64,000 nucleotides of DNA from Conchiformibius sp. (GTDB lineage Bacteria > Pseudomonadota > Gammaproteobacteria > Burkholderiales > Neisseriaceae): the NCBI GenBank assembly GCA_029984035.1, contig JASBYJ010000005.1, forward strand, positions 92,829 through 156,828, written 5' to 3'. Both the position numbers and the translations under genes were made by a program. Shown piece by piece: positions 63,949-64,000 of the stretch. The first letter of the stretch is position 1; each line of letters starts with the position of its first letter. The notes under the pieces were generated by a model. It did no database searches, was not told the DNA's origin, and saw only the letters and a list, made by a program, of their open reading frames with translations.

Positions 63949-64000
63949 GCCCAGGTGGCGGAATTGGTAGACGCGCCAGCTTCAGGTGCTGGTATCCTCA
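63949..64000 (+). tRNA. tRNA-Leu (CAG), second copy, cut by window end
   Basis: The first 52 bases are identical to the tRNA at 63834, after a 28-base spacer. The 3' part lies outside the window. Confidence 0.92.

Overview
The window is chromosomal DNA of a member of the Neisseriaceae. The main evidence is a 12-base DNA uptake sequence of the form AGGCTGCCTGAA, present in very many copies on both strands, single inside genes and as inverted pairs that act as terminators. This dialect is the one reported for Simonsiella and close relatives rather than the ATGCCGTCTGAA form of gonococcus and meningococcus; many copies here are the overlapping palindrome TTCAGGCTGCCTGAA, which also contains the Kingella-type word. 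Gene content agrees: a dcw cluster with penA, paired bfrA/bfrB, divergent aniA/norB, a ZnuD-like zinc receptor, a PglL-type ligase and a dRS3 repeat. The genus cannot be fixed from sequence reading alone.

Layout. 1-350: edge of a small unrecognised module with a broken gene. 428-4140 (minus): a four-gene cassette (ArnT-like GT39, GT2, GtrA-like protein, YdjC/ChbG-family deacetylase) resembling the Francisella NaxD/FlmK and Bordetella lgm aminosugar lipid A modification systems, with a G8 tract in the gtrA-like gene. 4271-11346 (minus): mraZ-rsmH-ftsL-penA-murE-hypothetical-murF, with a readable promoter and MraZ boxes. 11561-19323 (plus): MidA-like methyltransferase, Na+/H+ antiporter, slyX, MnmC oxidoreductase, copper chaperone, transketolase and a thioredoxin-like protein. 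20119-22742: znuD with a perfect Zur-type palindrome. 23084-28523: a cysteine-less HMA-like protein, norB, and divergent aniA (with fused cytochrome c) followed by nirV, with an FNR-type box between norB and aniA.

29056-30482: recX and a small module of unrecognised genes related to the left edge. 31054-37440: aminopeptidase P, rsuA, groES/groEL (separated by a dRS3-type repeat pair) and a LysR regulator. 38189-43078: dapA-bamC, bfrA-bfrB, a broken and phase-variable GT8 glycosyltransferase (G14 tract) and sixA. 43607-50412: pglL, a YheT-like hydrolase, gdhA, a frameshifted ABC membrane gene, and a zinc-ribbon plus PD-(D/E)XK nuclease pair joined by a C7 tract. 50450-63750: Na/Pi cotransporter, obgE, queF, rho, an Imm51-like gene, a CoA-transferase, a TPP riboswitch with terminator ahead of thiC, fabI and rnr. 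The right edge carries two tandem tRNA-Leu(CAG) genes, the second cut by the window end.

Most genes are housekeeping. The less ordinary parts are (1) a family of four dispersed ~110-135 bp repeats at 30.8, 33.0, 37.5 and 43.5 kb, three of which keep a promoter-like -35/-10 pair and two of which end in an intact terminator; (2) three homopolymeric G/C tracts placed to switch a cell-surface or nuclease gene; (3) the zinc-ribbon/nuclease locus, which reads as one fused gene if its C tract changes length; and (4) DUS copies that supply stop codons, terminators and part of a riboswitch aptamer.
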